From NCBI GenBank assembly GCA_900759415.1, contig CAAEVC010000140.1, positions 1 through 32,377 of the forward strand: a stretch of DNA of 32,377 nucleotides, read 5' to 3'. The notes under the pieces were generated by a model. It saw nothing but the letters and a program-made list of their open reading frames with translations. It was not told the origin of the DNA and made no database searches. Origin of the DNA: an uncultured Dialister sp. (GTDB taxonomy: Bacteria > Bacillota > Negativicutes > Veillonellales > Dialisteraceae). The position numbers and the translations under genes were made by a program. The first letter of the stretch is position 1. Every line of letters starts with the position of its first letter. Below, in pieces: positions 8,640 to 17,295 of this stretch.

Positions 8640-8975
8640 ATGAAATTAACTCATTACCTATTTATCTCCGCCAGAGAACCCATGCATTATAAAAGGGAGT
8701 GCTCTTCCAGCTGTGAGAAATGAGCTATGGGCGCAGAGCAAAGGTAATAAACATTTGGATTTTTATTATGAAGCCTAATGGGCAACGGTGCAATAACTTC
8801 AGGGACTCATACTGCGGATTTTTCCTCAGATGCCGGGTTTTTGTCCGCCGCCATCGCCCTCAGGCGAAAAGCTTTGCTTTTCTGGGAGGAGAGCCCACAT
8901 TAAGGTATCGGCTTCGCCGATGAATATATTCAGCGGTGCTGTCACCACTGCTCTTTGCTCATTGCTCACAGCTTT
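8640..8975. repeat. Intergenic repeat island between sodA and glyS
   Basis: No gene is supported here. The segment holds the palindrome GAAAAGCTTTGCTTTTC (8868-8884), then GAGCCCACATTAAG, then REP-like hairpin copy B at 8904-8930 (GGTATCGGC, GCCGAT and the tail GAATATATT). The same order of modules recurs near 21540-21598. Confidence 0.6.
8904..8930 (+). repeat. REP-like hairpin, copy B
   Basis: This copy reads GGTATCGGC then TTC then GCCGATGAATATATT and serves as the reference copy. Compare 123-148, 21739-21758, 21946-21972 and 28509-28532. Confidence 0.65.
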
Positions 8976-9016
8976 GCATAAAAAAAGGAGCTGCATTCGC
9001 AACTCCTTTTTTATGC
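8976..9016 (-). terminator. Terminator of glyQS
   Basis: GCATAAAAAAAGGAG pairs with CTCCTTTTTTATGC around a short loop, just after the glyS stop codon. The minus-strand side of the stem provides a T run. Confidence 0.85.
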
Positions 9017-9019
9017 TTA

Positions 9020-11071
9020 TTATACCAGTTTACTGAAATCGCCCCACGCGTCGAAGAGCGCCAGGGTCTTCTTCAGCTGCGCGATACGGTTATTCTTTAC
9101 AGGCTCATCTTCTACCATAACCATGACATGGTCCAGATATTCATTGACCGGCTGGATCAGTGCCTTTAAGAATGGCAGCGCATCGCCGTATCTGTAATCT
9201 TTATACAGACCGTAAACTTCATCCATATTCTTAACCAGTGCATCTTCCAGTTTCTTTTCTTCTTCTTCCTGGAAGAGGGAAGCGTCCACTTCGCCAGCTT
9301 CTTTACCCTTGGTGATGTTGGAGAGACGGGTAATAGCCTGACGGAGATCTGCTTCTTCCTTCACATGGCTGTCAGCCATAGCCTGTGCCTTCAGGAAGAT
9401 GGCGTAAATATCATCTACAGGACCGGCAAGGACCGCATCGATGATATCGTAGTCCATGCCGCTATCCAGAAGGATGGCACGGATACGCTGCCGGAAGAAA
9501 TCTTCCACCTGCAGGAGAATCTGTTTCTTTGTCTCTTCTTCCCCCGGGAGAAGTTCCAGCGCTTTGGCAATGCCTCTTCTGATATCCCAGTGAATTTTAC
9601 CATCGGTGATAATGTTTACAGCACCGATAGTCTGACGGCGGAGAGCAAAAGGATCCTGAGAACCGGTAGGAATCAGACCGCGAAGGAAGGTAGCCGCCAG
9701 ATTGTCCAGTTTATCAGCAAGAGAGAGTGCTCTTCCGATAGATTCCTTCGGAAGGATGTCGCCGGCAAAACGGGGCATGTACTGTTCGAAAATCGCCTGT
9801 GCCACATTTGCCTTTTCACCGTCCAGAAGGGCGTACTCCTTACCCATTTCACCCTGGAGTTCGGTAAATTCGGTAACCATGCCGGTAGCCAGATCCGACT
9901 TGGAAAGGAAAGCTGCTCTATCGGCATCTTTCATTTCCTCTTCTCCAAATCCCCAGTCGCTTCCAATGAAAGCCACCAGTTTCTGGAGACGGTCTGCCTT
10001 ATCTCTCATATCTCCCATACCTTCCTGGTAGTTGATACGGGTGAGATCTTCCCTGTGGCCTTCCAGTGTCTTTTTGCGGTCATTTTCGAAGAAGAATTTC
10101 GCATCATCCAGACGGGCACGGAGAACTTTTTCATTGCCGTGCTGTACATTTTCCAGCGCTTTTGTGCCGCCGTTTCTTACAGTGAGGAAATAGGGCATAA
10201 GAGAGCCGTCTTCATTTCTTACCGGATAATATCTCTGATGATCTCTCATCGGTGTAACCACTGCCGGTACCGGAAGTTTCAGGAATTCATCGTCGATTCT
10301 GCCGTAGAGAGGTGTCGGGTATTCAACGAGGTAGTTGATTTCTTCCAGAAGGTCTGCATTGTGCCAGACCTTGCCGCCCAGCTTATCTGCAGTTTCCAGA
10401 AGTCCTTTTCTGATCATTTCGCGGCGTTCATCCTGATCCACGATGACGAACGCTTTTCTCATGGTTTCCTTGTAATCTTCCGGTTTTTCGATTTCTACCG
10501 GTTCCTTGCAGAGGAAACGATGTCCACGGCTGATGCGGCCGCTCTTTACATGAGCAAATTCCACAGGAATGATTTCGCTGCCTGCAAGAGCTACGATCCA
10601 GCGGACCGGACGGATGAAATGAGCTTCTTCATCAGCCCATCTCATGCTTCTTGTGAAATTAAGGCCGGTGATGAGGGAAAGGAAGAGTTCCGGAAGGACT
10701 TCTTCCACCGTTTCACCTTTATTGACTACATGAGCCCAGGTATATTCACCTTCACGGATCAGTTCGGAAGGATCAATATGCTGTCCTCTGGCAAAGCCCT
10801 GAGCGGCTCTGGTGGGATTGCCTTCTTCATCGAAAGCAGCCTTAATGGACGGGCCTCTCTTCTTCACTTCTTCATCAGGCTGGCGGTCAGCTGCGCCATC
10901 GACGAGGACTGCCAGTCTTCTTGGAGTAGCATATACAGTAATTTTATGGAAGGAAATGCGGTTTTCTTTAAATCTGGCATCTGCCAGTGCCTTCAGCTGT
11001 TCTACAACACCGGACATAATATTAGCCGGCATTTCTTCTGTACCAATTTCTAAAAGAAGATTCTTACTCAT
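9020..11071 (-). CDS. glyS: Glycyl-tRNA synthetase beta subunit
   Basis: The 683-residue beta chain of the alpha2-beta2 glycyl-tRNA synthetase, which provides most of the tRNA recognition. The N-terminus LLLEIGTEEMPA and the internal RSMRWADEEAHFIRPVRWIVAL (about 137-158) are characteristic. VTPMRDHQRYYPV follows at about 271-283, and an anticodon-binding helical domain occupies roughly the last 110 residues. Its ATG overlaps the glyQ stop by four bases (ATGA), which indicates translational coupling and equal production of the two chains. Transcription is controlled by the T-box leader upstream of glyQ. Confidence 0.97.
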   Translation of the reverse strand: MSKNLLLEIGTEEMPANIMSGVVEQLKALADARFKENRISFHKITVYATPRRLAVLVDGAADRQPDEEVKKRGPSIKAAFDEEGNPTRAAQGFARGQHIDPSELIREGEYTWAHVVNKGETVEEVLPELFLSLITGLNFTRSMRWADEEAHFIRPVRWIVALAGSEIIPVEFAHVKSGRISRGHRFLCKEPVEIEKPEDYKETMRKAFVIVDQDERREMIRKGLLETADKLGGKVWHNADLLEEINYLVEYPTPLYGRIDDEFLKLPVPAVVTPMRDHQRYYPVRNEDGSLMPYFLTVRNGGTKALENVQHGNEKVLRARLDDAKFFFENDRKKTLEGHREDLTRINYQEGMGDMRDKADRLQKLVAFIGSDWGFGEEEMKDADRAAFLSKSDLATGMVTEFTELQGEMGKEYALLDGEKANVAQAIFEQYMPRFAGDILPKESIGRALSLADKLDNLAATFLRGLIPTGSQDPFALRRQTIGAVNIITDGKIHWDIRRGIAKALELLPGEEETKKQILLQVEDFFRQRIRAILLDSGMDYDIIDAVLAGPVDDIYAIFLKAQAMADSHVKEEADLRQAITRLSNITKGKEAGEVDASLFQEEEEKKLEDALVKNMDEVYGLYKDYRYGDALPFLKALIQPVNEYLDHVMVMVEDEPVKNNRIAQLKKTLALFDAWGDFSKLV

Positions 11072-11949
11072 TTTCCTTCACTTCCTTTCAGCATCGGGAA
11101 TCCCAGTTCCTTACGCTTCTTGAACCATGCCTTTGCACACATTCTGGACAGATTGCGGACTCTTGCAATGTATTCCGTACGTTCGGAAAGAGAAATCGCA
11201 CCTGCTGCATCCAGAAGGTTGAAAGCATGAGAGCACTTCAGCACATAGTCATAGGCAGGAAGAACCATGCCTGCTTTCACCACTCTCTTTGCTTCTGCTT
11301 CGTACATGTCAAAAAGTTTGAAGAGCATATCATGGTCAGACAGTTCGTAGCTGTATACAGACTGTTCATATTCATTTTCATGCCAGATATCTCCGTAGGT
11401 TACGCCATCTGTCCATTCAAGGTCATAGACATTGTCCTTCTCCTGAATGTACATGGCAATACGTTCCAGACCATAGGTGATTTCTACAGTGACCGGATGT
11501 TCATCGATACCGCCCACCTGCTGGAAATAGGTGAACTGGGTGATTTCCATGCCGTCAAGCCATACCTCCCAGCCGATACCCCAGGCGCCCAGTGTCGGGG
11601 ATTCCCAGTTATCTTCTACGAAACGGATATCATGTTCTTCCGGATCAATGCCCAGTTCCTTCAGAGATTCCAGATAGGTTTCCTGAATATTGTCAGGAGA
11701 CGGTTTCATGATGACCTGGAACTGATGATGCTGGTAAAGACGGTTCGGATTGTCACCGTAACGTCCGTCATCCGGACGGCGGGACGGTTCTACATAGGCC
11801 ACATTCCACGGTTCCGGTCCAATAGCCCGAAGGAAAGTGGAAGGATTCATTGTGCCGGCCCCTTTTTCTGTATCATAGGCTTCGCCAAGCACACAGCCCT
11901 GTTTAGACCAGAATTTCTGGAGTGCTAAAACAATCTGCTGAAATGTCAT
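11068..11949 (-). CDS. glyQ: Glycyl-tRNA synthetase alpha subunit
   Basis: The 293-residue catalytic alpha chain, a class II synthetase core that activates glycine with ATP. Family patterns are visible: FWSKQGCVLGEAYDTEKGAGTMNP (about 13-36), the motif-2-like region around VAYVEPSRRPDDGRYGDNPNR (about 51-71), and EVWLDGMEITQFTYFQQVGG (about 128-147). The ribosome site AGGAGG lies four bases before the ATG. It is first in the glyQ-glyS operon, preceded by a glycine T-box and a promoter at 12182-12210. Confidence 0.97.
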   Translation of the reverse strand: MTFQQIVLALQKFWSKQGCVLGEAYDTEKGAGTMNPSTFLRAIGPEPWNVAYVEPSRRPDDGRYGDNPNRLYQHHQFQVIMKPSPDNIQETYLESLKELGIDPEEHDIRFVEDNWESPTLGAWGIGWEVWLDGMEITQFTYFQQVGGIDEHPVTVEITYGLERIAMYIQEKDNVYDLEWTDGVTYGDIWHENEYEQSVYSYELSDHDMLFKLFDMYEAEAKRVVKAGMVLPAYDYVLKCSHAFNLLDAAGAISLSERTEYIARVRNLSRMCAKAWFKKRKELGFPMLKGSEGK

Positions 11950-11966
11950 AATTCCTCCTAAAAAAT

Positions 11967-12180
11967 ATAAAAAATCCCTGTAACAGTTACGTTACAGGGA
12001 CGAGTTACAGGGATAACCCGCGGTTCCACCCTCATTGGTCATAGACCCGCCTTCATTTATTGCAGCCCTACTTCATTCAGGCAGCAGCTCCGAAACGCCT
12101 TCCGCATCTTGCCGGACTCTCACCATCACCGGCTCGCTTCATATGCGTACTCCTTTTCTTCATCGCCGTATTTATGTGAA
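11967..12180 (-). ncRNA. T-box leader (glycine) upstream of glyQS
   Basis: On the minus strand the order is an AGTA motif in stem I, a GGTGATGGTGAGAG region, a candidate specifier triplet GGC preceded by GAA (complement of 12097-12099), the conserved antiterminator sequence AGGGTGGAACCGCGG (within 12017-12032), and a terminator stem CCCTGTAAC / GTTACAGGG with a T run (11967-12000). GGC is a glycine codon, matching the downstream genes. Uncharged tRNA-Gly should stabilise the antiterminator and allow glyQS transcription. The T-box and terminator are seen directly; the specifier placement is inferred from alignment by eye. Confidence 0.93.
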
Positions 12181-12181
12181 C

Positions 12182-12210
12182 ATAATAGCAAATCACCGGT
12201 CTATTGTAAA
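12182..12210 (-). promoter_or_regulatory. Promoter of the glyQS T-box transcript
   Basis: On the minus strand the -35 TTTACA (12205-12210) and -10 TATTAT (12182-12187) are separated by exactly 17 bases. The start point would fall near 12175, at the 5' end of the T-box. Confidence 0.75.
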
Positions 12211-12373
12211 GAGGAAAGAAGAAATTTCCATTTTATCTGCCTGCCCCTTCATGTTTTTCTATTTCCTTTTTATTAGAACAGAAAATCTTATTAGAAATTT
12301 TATAAGAAAACTTCTACAACTTTCTTTTATTGACACCTAAAAGTTTTTTCTGCATACCATTTATTTCTGATTG

Positions 12374-12514
12374 TGCTACACTATATACAGCACCTGTTGG
12401 TGCCTGGCCCTAGTATACTTTTTGCAGGTAGGCAGCCTTGCATCATTTATATTAGGACCCTGAAAATAAAAGGGACTGTGGAAAATGATTTCATTTTCTC
12501 ACAATCCCTTTTTT
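12374..12514 (+). ncRNA. Candidate intergenic small RNA (unassigned)
   Basis: An extended -10 (TGC TACACT, 12374-12382) precedes a compact structured stretch. A hairpin GCACC-TGTT-GGTGC (12391-12404) is followed by a 12-bp stem, GGCCCTAGTATA with TATATTAGGACC, containing one mismatch and one G-U pair. That stem encloses an inner GCAGG / CCTTGC stem. The stretch ends in the hairpin 12466-12514, which has a T6 run on this strand. No open frame fits. No good -35 is visible, and the paired stems would fold on either strand. I do not recognise a known class: the SRP loop signature and riboswitch cores I know are absent. Confidence 0.4.
12466..12514. terminator. Conserved-core hairpin 3
   Basis: The outer arms AAAAGGGACTGTG and CACAATCCCTTTT enclose GAAAATGA facing TCATTTTCTC. 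It lies 75 bases beyond the stop codon of the leftward WG-repeat gene and also at the end of the candidate rightward small RNA. Both strands provide T-rich tails. Confidence 0.75.
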
Positions 12515-12588
12515 GATGGAAGATTTTCCCTTATGGTTCCTGATATCAAAAGATATCCGAGGCACCTCTGGTAAGCTTTCCCATATCT

Positions 12589-14349
12589 CTACATGATCTG
12601 AATGTCGTCATACCGGGGCGGAAAGATGAAATGGCCGGTGGTATCAATGATGCCCCATTTACCGCCGATTCTGACACCGGCTCTTCCATTTCTGAAAGGA
12701 GTGGCTTCTGATACTTCTTCCGAAAAAGTAATCCTGTCTTTCCCTTCATCATCCACATACTTCCAGCCACTGCTGGTTCTTACAGGGATGAAACCTGAAG
12801 TACCTTCTCCTACTTCTCTATACAGAGGCTCCGTAATGATTCTTCCTTCCCTGGAAAGAAGTCCCCACTGTCCTTCTTTTTTATATCCGTAGATTCCCTT
12901 ATGAATACAGGAAAGAGCATCGAATGTAAAAGGCACGAGGGTGCTACCGTCCTCCGCGGAAAGGATGCCCCACTTCTTATCTTTATTTTGGGCCAGGAGT
13001 ACATGGTCTTCCCTTATGGGAATAAGTCCTCTATATGTTATATGGGCGATGAACTCTCCCTTTCTGTTCACCCATCCATAACGTCCGTCATTTCTGATGA
13101 GGATGCCATCCTTATCTGCCGGGAAGACCCGGTCATTGGAAGTGCTGGCGATGGTCTTACCGTTCCTGTCAATATAGCCCCGTTTCACCTGAATAGTGGG
13201 GACGCTTTCATAATCCCAGGAATTCCATACCGGGAAACCGATGCCCCATCCCCAGGGGTCATGATGGTGGTGATGCCATATGCCCCAGGAGATACCAATG
13301 GAAAATGGTGGCCTTGCGGTTGCCCAGTTGTCCACAATCACCCCTTTTCGCACTTCAGCGATTCCATCTTCAAAAGGATAGAGTTTATCGAAATCTGCCA
13401 GAAATGCCAGCGTGCCATCTGGTCTTACATATCCATATCCATCTACCGTGCTGACTCCTGCCAGCCCTTCGGAGAAAGGAGTGAGCACTTTTTTGAACTG
13501 CGGCGCTGCAGTTACATTTCCTTTCGTATTAACGAAACCCCAAAGTTTCTCATCATTTTCAACAGCCCCATAACCGTCGATAAAGCGGGGGCTCACATTC
13601 CGATAAACGAAAGGTACCACTTCATTTCCCTTACGGTCTATGAATCCCCATTTATTCTTATTGTCTTTCACCGCCAGAAGACCTTCCCCATAAGAAGGAC
13701 CGGTGGCTTTATACTGCGGCGCAATCACCATACGACCTTCCCGGTCTATCACACCCCAGCGGCCGTTCTCCTTCACCGGTGCCATGCCTTCTTCATCAAA
13801 GAACCGAGCATCCTCGTAGACAGGGGCGATCTCTTTTCCATCAGAAGAAAGATAACCATACTTACCCTTCTTCTCTATGATAGCCATATGGTTATGGAAA
13901 TCGGACGCTTCATCATAAGCCGTTTCTGAAATCATAGTACCATCATTTTGATAGAAAAGGATTTTCCCCTCCTTATTCCGCACAGCCAGAGTCCCTTCTT
14001 GCCATAAAGAACGGGATGTGTAGGAAATCGGCACAATGACCTGCCCCTTCCGGTTATAAAAACCTCTTTCCTTGCCTTCTTTCACCTCAATCAGCTGGAG
14101 CCTTTCAGGATCACTTCTAAGGTCATCACTCTGATCCGCAGTTTCTGCAAGACTGATACCGATGCGGTCATAAGAAACAGGAATCACAACACTACCGCTT
14201 CCGTCAACGGCACCCCATTTATTTCCTTCTTTGACAACAGCGAAAAAAGGAGTCTGAATCTCCTTATCTTTGCCTCCATCATTGGCAAAGGCAGGAAATG
14301 AAAGATACATACCGATGGCCAGTGCAGCCAGTATTTTCTTATATACCAT
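12589..14349 (-). CDS. Secreted WG-repeat protein with a His/Trp-rich insertion
   Basis: About 586 residues, exported by a signal peptide (KKILAALAIGMYLSFPAFA, cleavage near residue 22). The remainder is made of about a dozen WG repeats, each like KWGFIDRKGNEVVPF, spaced some 40-50 residues apart. Examples are KWGAVD, RWGVIDREG, LWGFVNTKG, RYGWVNRKG, QWGLLSREG and KWGIIDTTG. The repeats are interrupted at about 337-387 by a segment rich in Trp, Gly and His that includes five consecutive histidines (359-363). I chose the ATG at 14349, which has GAGGTG six bases upstream, over a GTG three codons earlier. WG-repeat proteins are poorly understood; a surface or periplasmic binding role is plausible but not shown. 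The gene appears monocistronic. Confidence 0.85.
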   Translation of the reverse strand: MVYKKILAALAIGMYLSFPAFANDGGKDKEIQTPFFAVVKEGNKWGAVDGSGSVVIPVSYDRIGISLAETADQSDDLRSDPERLQLIEVKEGKERGFYNRKGQVIVPISYTSRSLWQEGTLAVRNKEGKILFYQNDGTMISETAYDEASDFHNHMAIIEKKGKYGYLSSDGKEIAPVYEDARFFDEEGMAPVKENGRWGVIDREGRMVIAPQYKATGPSYGEGLLAVKDNKNKWGFIDRKGNEVVPFVYRNVSPRFIDGYGAVENDEKLWGFVNTKGNVTAAPQFKKVLTPFSEGLAGVSTVDGYGYVRPDGTLAFLADFDKLYPFEDGIAEVRKGVIVDNWATARPPFSIGISWGIWHHHHHDPWGWGIGFPVWNSWDYESVPTIQVKRGYIDRNGKTIASTSNDRVFPADKDGILIRNDGRYGWVNRKGEFIAHITYRGLIPIREDHVLLAQNKDKKWGILSAEDGSTLVPFTFDALSCIHKGIYGYKKEGQWGLLSREGRIITEPLYREVGEGTSGFIPVRTSSGWKYVDDEGKDRITFSEEVSEATPFRNGRAGVRIGGKWGIIDTTGHFIFPPRYDDIQIM

Positions 14350-14466
14350 ATATATCACCTCACCAGAATATTCTTTTCTTTATTTTATCATAGCGGTGCT
14401 GATAACCAGACAGGGCAGAGCTGGATATATTTATCATGCAAGTGTCACACGCAGTGTCTCCTGCTG

Positions 14467-14498
14467 AAAAAGGCCTCAGCTCACGCTGAGGCCTTTTA
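14467..14498 (-). terminator. Terminator of the suf operon
   Basis: AAAAGGCCTCAGC pairs perfectly with GCTGAGGCCTTTT around a 4-nt loop, about 60 bases beyond the sufU stop. On the minus strand a T5 run follows the stem. Confidence 0.85.
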
Positions 14499-14558
14499 AT
14501 CTGAGAGTCTGATTCGTCTTGCGAGATTTCCCTCTTCTCTTAACTCTTCTCTTTTACT

Positions 14559-15011
14559 TTATTTACTTTCGTTCAGCTGTTTTTCCAGCTTTTCCAGAGC
14601 TACCGCCAAAGTGTGCCAGCCAAGGGTAGCACATTTTACACGGACGGGCATTTGAGAAATATCTTTCAACGTGATGGCTGCCTCCAGTTCTTCCAGTTCA
14701 GATTCATCAGTCACCTTGCCCCGGATCATGTCGAGGAAGAGGCGGCAGAGACGAAGTCCGTCTTCTACACTTCTGTCCTGCAAAAGTTCTGCCATCATGG
14801 CGGTGGAAGCCTGGCTGATGGCACAGCCGCTTCCTGTATATGCCAGGTCTTTAATGATGCCGTCTTCGATGACCGCTTCAATATCAATATCGTCACCGCA
14901 GCTCGGGTTATGTCCATGTTCATGGACAGTGGGGCTGCTTATTTTTCGTTTATTGGTCTGATCCTTGTTATATTCCAGGATGAGATCAGTGTAAAGCTGT
15001 TTTAATTCCAT
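14559..15011 (-). CDS. sufU: SufU-type Fe-S cluster assembly protein
   Basis: A 150-residue IscU-fold protein of the Firmicutes SufU group, which receives sulfur from SufS. Conserved metal or sulfur ligands are Cys38 and Asp40 (NPSCGD), Cys63 (GSGCAIS) and Cys127 (VKCATLGW). The spacing between the second and third cysteines includes the SufU-specific insert at about 80-110. In Bacillus the equivalent protein is a zinc-dependent sulfurtransferase partner of SufS rather than a scaffold. The ATG overlaps the sufS stop by one base (TAATG), so the pair is coupled. It is the last gene of the operon. Confidence 0.94.
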   Translation of the reverse strand: MELKQLYTDLILEYNKDQTNKRKISSPTVHEHGHNPSCGDDIDIEAVIEDGIIKDLAYTGSGCAISQASTAMMAELLQDRSVEDGLRLCRLFLDMIRGKVTDESELEELEAAITLKDISQMPVRVKCATLGWHTLAVALEKLEKQLNESK

Positions 15012-16243
15012 TAATCACTATACCCCATAACTTTGCGTACGTCTTTTAATTTTTCAAGGAAATAATCGACTTCTTCTTCTGTGTTGTAGAAATAGAAGGA
15101 CGCACGGCAGGTCGCATTGATCCCTAAATAGTCATGAAGCGGTTCAGCGCAGTGATGACCGGTACGGATGCAGACACCGTCAGCAGAAAGGATCTGTGCC
15201 ACATCATGGGGATGGACACCTTCTACTGTAAAGGCTGCAAGTCCTTCTTTTTCTTCCGGATTGTCGGTACCTACGATGTGGATGAAAGGAAGTTTCTTCA
15301 TCCCTTCCAGGCAGCGGGTGATGAGCTTCTTCTCCTGCATTCTGATTTCATCATAACTGATGGCTTCCAGATAACGGATGGCTGCAACCAGGCTGACAGC
15401 GCCTTCTACATACTGGGTGCCTGCTTCAAATTTGGCAGGCAGTTCAGCAAAGGTGGTTTCCTGTTCATGGACATCGTCGATCATGTCGCCCCCCAGGAGG
15501 AATGGTTCCATGTCATTTAAGAGTTCTTCCTTGCCGTAGAGGACGCCGATACCGCCCATAGATCCCATCTTATGGCCGGAGAATGCAAAGAAATCGCAGT
15601 CCAGATCCTGCACGTCGATTTTCTTGTGCGGAGTGGACTGAGCGCCATCAAGTACGACGATGGCCCCATGAGCATGGGCCCGCTGAATCAGAGGCTTAGG
15701 ATCAAAATCAATACCAAGGACATTGGATACATGAGCAAAGGCAAAAATCTTCACTCTTGGATCATCGATCTTCTTTAATTCCTCTTCCGGGAAATGACCG
15801 GTTTCCTTATCCACATAGATATAGTCGAGGATGGCTCCAGTCTTCTGAGCCACTCTCTGCCAGGTCACCAGGTTGGAATGATGTTCAGCGATGGTAATCA
15901 GAATGTGATCGCCCTCTTTCAGATGAGTTTCCCCATAGGAGCGGGAAACGAGATTCAGTGATTCTGTGGTATTTCTAGTATAGATGATTTCTCCAGTACT
16001 CTTTGCATTGATGAACCGGCGAACCACTTCTTTGGAAGAATCGTAAGCTTCTGACGCAGAAATGGCAAAAATGTGCGCTCCTCTGTGAGGATTCCCATTA
16101 TTGTGGGTGACATAATCCAGTACTGCATTCACAACCGGCAATGGCCGCTGGGTCGTAGCTGCATTATCAAAATAGACGATCTGATGTCCATTGACCTTCG
16201 TTTCCAGAATTGGAAAATCTCTTCTGATTAAATTGCTATTCAT
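15011..16243 (-). CDS. sufS: Cysteine desulfurase SufS
   Basis: A 410-residue PLP-dependent enzyme that removes sulfur from cysteine as a persulfide. Visible residues are His121 (AEHHSN), Asp199 (VLDGAQS), the PLP lysine Lys225 (SGHKMGSMGG), the persulfide cysteine Cys365 (RTGHHCAEP) and Arg380 (CRASFYFYN). The RTGHHCAEP loop is typical of group II (SufS) enzymes that need an acceptor, here SufU. The start overlaps the sufD stop by four bases (ATGA). Confidence 0.97.
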   Translation of the reverse strand: MNSNLIRRDFPILETKVNGHQIVYFDNAATTQRPLPVVNAVLDYVTHNNGNPHRGAHIFAISASEAYDSSKEVVRRFINAKSTGEIIYTRNTTESLNLVSRSYGETHLKEGDHILITIAEHHSNLVTWQRVAQKTGAILDYIYVDKETGHFPEEELKKIDDPRVKIFAFAHVSNVLGIDFDPKPLIQRAHAHGAIVVLDGAQSTPHKKIDVQDLDCDFFAFSGHKMGSMGGIGVLYGKEELLNDMEPFLLGGDMIDDVHEQETTFAELPAKFEAGTQYVEGAVSLVAAIRYLEAISYDEIRMQEKKLITRCLEGMKKLPFIHIVGTDNPEEKEGLAAFTVEGVHPHDVAQILSADGVCIRTGHHCAEPLHDYLGINATCRASFYFYNTEEEVDYFLEKLKDVRKVMGYSD

Positions 16244-17286
16244 GCTCTCTCCTTAGAATCCAGTTTTCTTCTCAGTTCTGTTACTACATCTTCGCGAACC
16301 GATTCATCCATTTCATCAACGATAGGACGGATCATCGCTTCGATAACAATGCGTCTTGCTTCTTCCAGAGAGAAGCCACGGCTCATAAGGAAATAAATGG
16401 TGCTGCCATCCAGCTGTCCTGCGCTGGAGGCATGATTTCCCTGGATATCATCTTCTGTACATAAAAGAAGAGGCAGAGAAATATTCTTAGTTCTTTCAGA
16501 GAGCTGGATGGCATAATCGCCTTCGTCACCTACAGAACCACTGCATCCCTTCTTGAAATCCAGTGTTCCGCGGAAAACCTTTTTCGATTCATCATCCAGT
16601 GCCCCTTTCACATCGATTTCCGCATTGGTTTTCTTACCAATATGGTCGATATGATAGAAGAAATCCAGATGCTGTTTACCGGTACCGGCATACACTGCCT
16701 TTTCAGTCATGGAAGAATTATCCCCTTCCAGTTTCCCGTAGCTGTGTACATAAATGTCCTTGCCGCCCAGTTCAGCTGCTGTGAAATCTGCTTTTGCGCC
16801 TTCTGCCAGATGAGCATGGCGCTGATCAAAAATATGGCTTCCGGAAAGTCCCCGTTCCAGACGGGATACCTTCAGTACTGCATCTTTATCCAGTTCATAA
16901 TACGCACCGAAAAGGCTGGTGCCACTTTCTGTCTCTCCCATGAGCTGATAAATCAGATTCAGAGACGCGCCTTCTTCCAGATGGAAGGAGAATGCTCCGG
17001 TGGTATCCGGATGTTCCCTGCTTCCCACAAGAGAAATAGTCAATGTGGTTTCCACACCCTTAGGGATGCGGATGGTGTAATGGCTGCCATTAGCCAGTGC
17101 TTTCACCGTTTCTTCAGAAGCACCACGGAAATCTTCAGGAAGATTTCCTCCTTCCTTCACATAGGTCATGTCGGAGAAGACCGGTGCAGCGCCTGCTGAT
17201 GGTGCATCGAACTTCACCGGTGTATCGTTGGTGCGAAGATAACGGTATGTAAGAAGAGGCAGCCGGTTGATTCTAATTTCTTCCAT
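16240..17286 (-). CDS. sufD: Fe-S cluster assembly protein SufD
   Basis: A 348-residue partner of SufB and SufC in the SufBC2D scaffold, made mainly of a right-handed beta-helix core. His285 in GNHASSAGQLD aligns with the conserved histidine of SufD implicated in cluster formation at the SufB-SufD interface. The C-terminus YFLMSRGFSLEEARR carries the SufC-binding helix pattern also seen in SufB. It is shorter at the N-terminus than the E. coli protein. GGAGG lies five bases before the ATG and nine bases separate it from sufB. Confidence 0.94.
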   Translation of the reverse strand: MEEIRINRLPLLTYRYLRTNDTPVKFDAPSAGAAPVFSDMTYVKEGGNLPEDFRGASEETVKALANGSHYTIRIPKGVETTLTISLVGSREHPDTTGAFSFHLEEGASLNLIYQLMGETESGTSLFGAYYELDKDAVLKVSRLERGLSGSHIFDQRHAHLAEGAKADFTAAELGGKDIYVHSYGKLEGDNSSMTEKAVYAGTGKQHLDFFYHIDHIGKKTNAEIDVKGALDDESKKVFRGTLDFKKGCSGSVGDEGDYAIQLSERTKNISLPLLLCTEDDIQGNHASSAGQLDGSTIYFLMSRGFSLEEARRIVIEAMIRPIVDEMDESVREDVVTELRRKLDSKERA

Positions 17287-17295
17287 AATGCCTCC

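Noticed and set aside
9365..11053. A long plus-strand open frame (562 codons) opposite glyS.
   Set aside because: It lies antisense to a clearly recognised gene, has no ribosome site or recognisable domain, and reflects codon bias of glyS.
12389..12465. SRP RNA, 6S RNA or a known riboswitch for the structured stretch.
   Set aside because: The conserved SRP loop, the long 6S bubble helix and the riboswitch cores I know are not present.
12901..13929. A plus-strand open frame of 342 codons opposite the WG-repeat gene.
   Set aside because: The minus-strand product has a signal peptide and regular WG repeats; the antisense frame has no start signal or family features.
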